Assembly (NCBI GenBank): GCA_013388525.1
Contig: JACAFA010000142.1
Span: 1 to 28,065, forward strand
Direction of reading: 5' to 3'
Source of the DNA: Ignavibacteriaceae bacterium
GTDB lineage: Bacteria > Bacteroidota > Ignavibacteria > Ignavibacteriales > Ignavibacteriaceae
DNA length: 28,065 nt
The position numbers and the translations under genes are program-made. Positions 24,358 through 28,065 of the stretch are shown here, in pieces; position 1 is the stretch's first letter; each line of letters begins with the position of its first letter. A model generated the notes under the pieces. That model saw nothing but the letters and a program-made list of their open reading frames with translations, did no database searches and was not told where the DNA came from.

Positions 24358-27300
24358 TCACTCTTGTGGGTAAAAACTTTCGAGCTTTTTTAAAGTTTCG
24401 ATTCGTTGAGAACTTCTTAAATAAGCAGCCCTAAACTGTGGTAATTCCAATTTTTCAGAAATGAAATAAATTAGTTCTCTGACATAAATTACGTATTGCT
24501 TGGCTTTATTGTAATTGCCTTTTTCAATATATATTTCAGAAATAGCATATAGAATTTTCCAGGTTATTTCGAGAATATTTTTGTCTTTGATTAAATCATA
24601 AGCTCGTTCAAAATGAACGAGCGGAGCTAATAACTTATCCGACGCATAACTCTTTGAAATAATTCCAAGAAAATATTCTCTTTCTGCCCCCAATATAGAA
24701 TTTTGCTGGCATAAATCAATAAAATTTGGATTGTTTATTTCTACTAATGCCTCGTTTAATTTATTAAGCTTAATTAGTGTTTCAATAAGTAATAATACAG
24801 ACTGTGAATAATTATTCCGGTCTTCAAGTTTATAAAATTCACTACAGACTTGATATAAAGGCTCGACTGATATGTTCACTGATTTTCTAAAAAAAATCAT
24901 TTGATATAACAAAAGTTCATAAACATTTATTTCATTTTTTTGCTCAAATTTTAGATTGTTTTCTTTTAGTTCTAAAATTATTTCTTCCAGTTTTTGATTT
25001 ATACCAATTCTGAAAAACAATTTTCCCATTAGGAATAATACGTCAGACAGCTCCTCGTAATTACCGAGATTTTCAAAAACCTTTCTTGCTTTAGTCAATG
25101 AATCATATGCTTTTTGATATTCACAACACTCAATGAAAACTTCTGCTAAATTCCATAAACTCTGTCCAAAGTACATTTCTTTTCCAAGACTCCGAAAAAT
25201 ATTTTGCGCTTTAAGATAAGATTTTATTGCCAAATCAAAGTTTGTTCGATCAAAATAAAAAACACCCAAACTTTGCTGAAGTAAACCTTCCTGATCAAGA
25301 TTACCAATTGATTGATTGATTTTAGATGCATTCTCCCAATGCCTTTCTGCTTTTGCGTAATCCTTAAGAATGGAAAAAATATTTCCAATATTCACTTCTG
25401 CGCCAGCAACACGAGCCGGTTGATTTGCCTTTTTAAAGTTTGTTTTTGCATTCATAAAATTTTCCAAAGCCGAGTTCAAGTCATTGTTTTGATAAATTGA
25501 AAGCATACCTTTAAGGTTATAACAACGACCTTTTAGTTCTGCTGAAAGATTTTTTTCTTCAAGCAACAAATCACTTTGTTTATTAGCTTCCTCATAATTT
25601 TTCAATTCAAAATCAGCATAGGCTAATTCGACTTTTAATCTGTTAATTTCATCAACATCGTCAATTTCCTCCAACAACTTAGTGATAACTCTTTTACCCG
25701 CTTCATACTCGCCGGAAGCAATAAGAGCGCTACCTTCTGTAATAAATAATCTTTTATCAATCTTGGTTGGAGGTAATGTGTTTTTTATCTCTTTAATAGT
25801 ATTGAGTGATGACTGGACATCCCCAAGCTTGAGGTAAATTTCGCTTAACTTAACTTTTACTGAGTCAAGTAATTCTTGCTTAAGAGGTAGCTCAACCAGA
25901 TGGTTTAGGATTCTTTGTATATAAGCGAATGCCGATTGCTTTTCAGCTCCTTTTATTTCCTCCAGGGAAATTTTAAAACAAGTATCAAACTCACCGGCTA
26001 ATTCGTAATGCCTCGCTAACTCTATCCAATTGAAGGAAGAAAATTCTTTTGATATTCTGTCAGCAATTTTTCTATGCAGCATTTTCTTGTTTTCTATCGA
26101 TGCATAAATAAATTTTTTAATAGCTTCAGAGGTAAATATTAATGTGTGGCCAGAAGCAAATCTCTGAAGAATATTATTGAATTGAAGTTTATAAACAATT
26201 TTTTCCACACTGCTCTTACTTAATCCAAGAATAACTGACAAGCTGTTTGAATCGATGAAAATGTTAAAAGTTGAAATAATCCTTGCAGCAATCAGTTCTC
26301 CCCTTGAAAGTTTTGCGATTCTTAAATTATAAAGATTAGACTGAGCTTCACTTAATGATGAAAGTTTTCTTTCTTCATCAGAAATCATTACTCCATCTTT
26401 GGAGAATTTCATTATACCAAAAAGTATCAGATCCTTTATAAACGATTTAATGTTACCGGGGATTAAATCTGCGTTCGCAACGATTAAATCTTTAAGATCG
26501 TTTATCGGAAAATCTGAACTAAAGCTTTCTTCCAGAAAACACTTCAACTCTTTTTCAGTAAAAGGACCCAATGTTATTTCTTTAACATTACTAAGCCTGG
26601 AAGATGAAAAGCTGTGTTCAGAAGACTCACTTACAACAACCTTAACATTATTCACCTGGAGCAACGGGATAATCTCCAATAGAAAATCACTAGCGAGATG
26701 ATCATACAAATTAAAATCGTCTATCAGTAAAATGAATTTATTCTTTGATGCTAATAAAGCAATAACCTGCCGAAATTCATTTAATATTTCTCTGCCGCTT
26801 TTTATCAACAGTTGCAAAAGATATTGTTTTTCACTTTCTGAAAGATTCGGGTATACTGATTCAGAAAATATTATTTGTCTGAGCATATAGCGAATAAGTT
26901 CTGCAACCGGTTTTCCCTTAACATCAGATATGATTATTGCATGATTATAAATTTCCAGCAACTTGTATAATAGTAAAGTTTTTCCGACACCTTCAAAACC
27001 TCTGATAGAATAGACTTCACTGCTGTCTTTATCATTAATGAAACCGGATATTTGATCTATGACCGGTTGACGACAAGAATATACTTTAGCGGGTAAAAAT
27101 TCCTTTGCGATCGTAATATCCAGATTAAATCCTAAATCATTAATAATTGCAAGGGCTGAAGAATATCTTTCATCAACATTTTTCTTTAATAACTTTTTAA
27201 CTATACCTATAAATTCATTTGAGAAATTATCAGTTGGCGGGAATTCAAATTCAACTTCTAATGCAGACTTATAAATATCAAGTTCACTTTTTGCTTCAAA

Positions 27301-27927
27301 TGGAAATCGCTCATATACAATCCGATAAAGTATAACGCCAAGAGAATAAAAATCAACCGAGTGATTATGCCTTTCTTTTTTCAGAAGCTCGGGAGCTATG
27401 TAATATGCGGTTCCTTTGATTTCATAGTTTGCTGTTGAAGGTGAATATTCAGCAAGACCAAGGTCTATAAGTCGAATTTGTAAATTATTTTCTTTGAAGG
27501 AAACAAGAATGTTCTCGGGTTTCAGGTCATAATAAATATATTTTGACTGATGCAGGTAATAAAGTGATGCACAAATTTGTTTAACGATTTCCCTGAGATT
27601 TCTTTCATTATGAATAAGCTTTGCCGAAAGGAGTTCTTCTCCTTCAAAGTATTCTAATATTATGAAAGATGAACCCGGATTTATGCCTTCCTCTCCATCT
27701 GCAGTGAAAACAGTACCCAGATCAAAAGCTTTTATTATGTTAGGGTGTTCAAGCTTTAGAAGAGTAAAATACTCTTTAATAAAAATTTCTTTTTCATTAT
27801 CATCAATATCAGGGGGAAGAATTTTTATTGCATATTCTTCTCCGGGAAATTCAATATCCCTGCAAAGGTAAACAGAACTTCTTCCCTGCCCGAGTTTCTT
27901 AATTATTTCATAGCGTGTATTTATCAT
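24358..27927 (-). CDS. Ser/Thr protein kinase-ATPase-TPR sensor
   Basis: A 1189-residue cytoplasmic protein with three parts. The eukaryotic-type kinase (about 6-275) has a glycine loop GQGRSSVY, Lys35 (AIKIL), catalytic loop YYDLKPEN (Asp134), metal motif DLG (Asp155) and APE (178-180). The HRD motif has Tyr-Tyr in place of His-Arg, so it is a non-RD kinase. An ATPase module like that of MalT/PknK STAND proteins follows (about 285-600), with Walker A GFEGVGKT (310-317) and Walker B FILLIDDF. The C-terminal half (about 640-1180) consists of TPR repeats. Such proteins sense ligands or partners through the TPR part and signal by phosphorylation. The start overlaps the upstream permease stop by 4 bases (ATGA), and the sigma54 activator follows after 3 bp. 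The substrate is probably that activator (inference). Confidence 0.9.
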   Translation of the reverse strand: MINTRYEIIKKLGQGRSSVYLCRDIEFPGEEYAIKILPPDIDDNEKEIFIKEYFTLLKLEHPNIIKAFDLGTVFTADGEEGINPGSSFIILEYFEGEELLSAKLIHNERNLREIVKQICASLYYLHQSKYIYYDLKPENILVSFKENNLQIRLIDLGLAEYSPSTANYEIKGTAYYIAPELLKKERHNHSVDFYSLGVILYRIVYERFPFEAKSELDIYKSALEVEFEFPPTDNFSNEFIGIVKKLLKKNVDERYSSALAIINDLGFNLDITIAKEFLPAKVYSCRQPVIDQISGFINDKDSSEVYSIRGFEGVGKTLLLYKLLEIYNHAIIISDVKGKPVAELIRYMLRQIIFSESVYPNLSESEKQYLLQLLIKSGREILNEFRQVIALLASKNKFILLIDDFNLYDHLASDFLLEIIPLLQVNNVKVVVSESSEHSFSSSRLSNVKEITLGPFTEKELKCFLEESFSSDFPINDLKDLIVANADLIPGNIKSFIKDLILFGIMKFSKDGVMISDEERKLSSLSEAQSNLYNLRIAKLSRGELIAARIISTFNIFIDSNSLSVILGLSKSSVEKIVYKLQFNNILQRFASGHTLIFTSEAIKKFIYASIENKKMLHRKIADRISKEFSSFNWIELARHYELAGEFDTCFKISLEEIKGAEKQSAFAYIQRILNHLVELPLKQELLDSVKVKLSEIYLKLGDVQSSLNTIKEIKNTLPPTKIDKRLFITEGSALIASGEYEAGKRVITKLLEEIDDVDEINRLKVELAYADFELKNYEEANKQSDLLLEEKNLSAELKGRCYNLKGMLSIYQNNDLNSALENFMNAKTNFKKANQPARVAGAEVNIGNIFSILKDYAKAERHWENASKINQSIGNLDQEGLLQQSLGVFYFDRTNFDLAIKSYLKAQNIFRSLGKEMYFGQSLWNLAEVFIECCEYQKAYDSLTKARKVFENLGNYEELSDVLFLMGKLFFRIGINQKLEEIILELKENNLKFEQKNEINVYELLLYQMIFFRKSVNISVEPLYQVCSEFYKLEDRNNYSQSVLLLIETLIKLNKLNEALVEINNPNFIDLCQQNSILGAEREYFLGIISKSYASDKLLAPLVHFERAYDLIKDKNILEITWKILYAISEIYIEKGNYNKAKQYVIYVRELIYFISEKLELPQFRAAYLRSSQRIETLKKLESFYPQE

Positions 27928-28065
27928 ACTTTTATTCCCGGGTTTAAGATTTTACCAAGCAGCTTTCCTGTTGAATTAAAAGTAAATAATGTTAACACCA
28001 GACTAAAACCAGGAAAGGCAATCAACCACCAGGCTTTTGTAATATACTCCTGACCAGAACTTAAC
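27924..28065 (-). CDS. OppC/DppC-type ABC transporter permease, 3' end (5' part beyond window)
   Basis: The last 46 codons and the TGA stop of a minus-strand gene that enters from the right edge. The fragment reads ITKAWWLIAFPGFSLVLTLF followed by TFNSTGKLLGKILNPGIKV. This matches the conserved end of dipeptide/oligopeptide/nickel ABC permeases, where PWWL.LFPGLAI.LTVLAFNLLGDGLRDALDP is usual: a final membrane helix with a short cytoplasmic tail. The stop codon overlaps the kinase ATG by 4 bases (ATGA), so both genes are in one transcript. The family is clear; the substrate (peptide, metal complex or other) cannot be told from this piece. Confidence 0.8.
   Translation of the reverse strand, partial: LSSGQEYITKAWWLIAFPGFSLVLTLFTFNSTGKLLGKILNPGIKV

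Overview
The window is AT-rich bacterial chromosome, densely coded, with short gaps, overlapping start/stop codons and weak Shine-Dalgarno sites. Signal peptides ending in AQ or PQ, outer-membrane beta-barrel proteins, TAnnTTTG-like -7 promoter elements and the protein families all point to the Bacteroidota/Ignavibacteria/Chlorobi group. My best guess is an Ignavibacteria-like free-living Gram-negative. This is an inference from gene content, not from a marker gene.

Region 1 (1-7310, minus strand) holds the 5' part of an outer-membrane barrel gene with its own promoter, then a complete high-affinity phosphate uptake operon pstS-pstC-pstA-pstB-phoU. PstC and PstA are the enlarged type, with a beta-propeller-like insert in PstC and a coiled-coil insert in PstA. 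Upstream of pstS is an 11-bp-periodic TTAACA repeat that looks like a Pho box.

Region 2 (7371-15567) is metabolic and housekeeping. It contains a CpeT/CpcT-like secreted protein and an exported histidine phosphatase (plus strand), a CAP-domain lipoprotein, and a glgP-VOC-TerB operon (minus strand). Next come an alkaline-phosphatase-like lipoprotein (plus strand) and an AlkD-Rid pair (minus strand). The alkaline phosphatase homologue carries the same TTAACA box at the same distance from the same -7-like element as pstS. This suggests one phosphate-starvation regulon, although all three of its expected zinc-binding histidines appear replaced.

Region 3 (15682-22175, minus strand) is a three-gene operon. 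A 1216-residue protein combines a stalk/AMIN-like region, a gluzincin HELVH protease, a TolB-like propeller and a probable outer-membrane barrel. It is followed by a GAF histidine kinase and a PAS hybrid histidine kinase with a receiver.

Region 4 (22276-28065, minus strand) is the most unusual part. The end of an OppC/DppC-type ABC permease overlaps a Ser/Thr kinase-ATPase-TPR sensor, which is 3 bp from a sigma54 activator with a non-phosphorylatable receiver-like domain. Downstream is an intergenic region with two GTAAAAT-type inverted repeats and a sigma54-like -24/-12 element. It leads to a 111-residue secreted protein that ends in three near-identical 16-residue repeats, each bounded by arginine, and is closed by a strong terminator. 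The arrangement could be a sensor-kinase to sigma54 to secreted-peptide circuit. The peptide-signalling reading is a hypothesis.

No tRNA, rRNA, CRISPR array, insertion sequence or phage gene was seen. No gene-free stretch exceeds 300 bases; the longest (22679-22974) is described in the regulatory entries.
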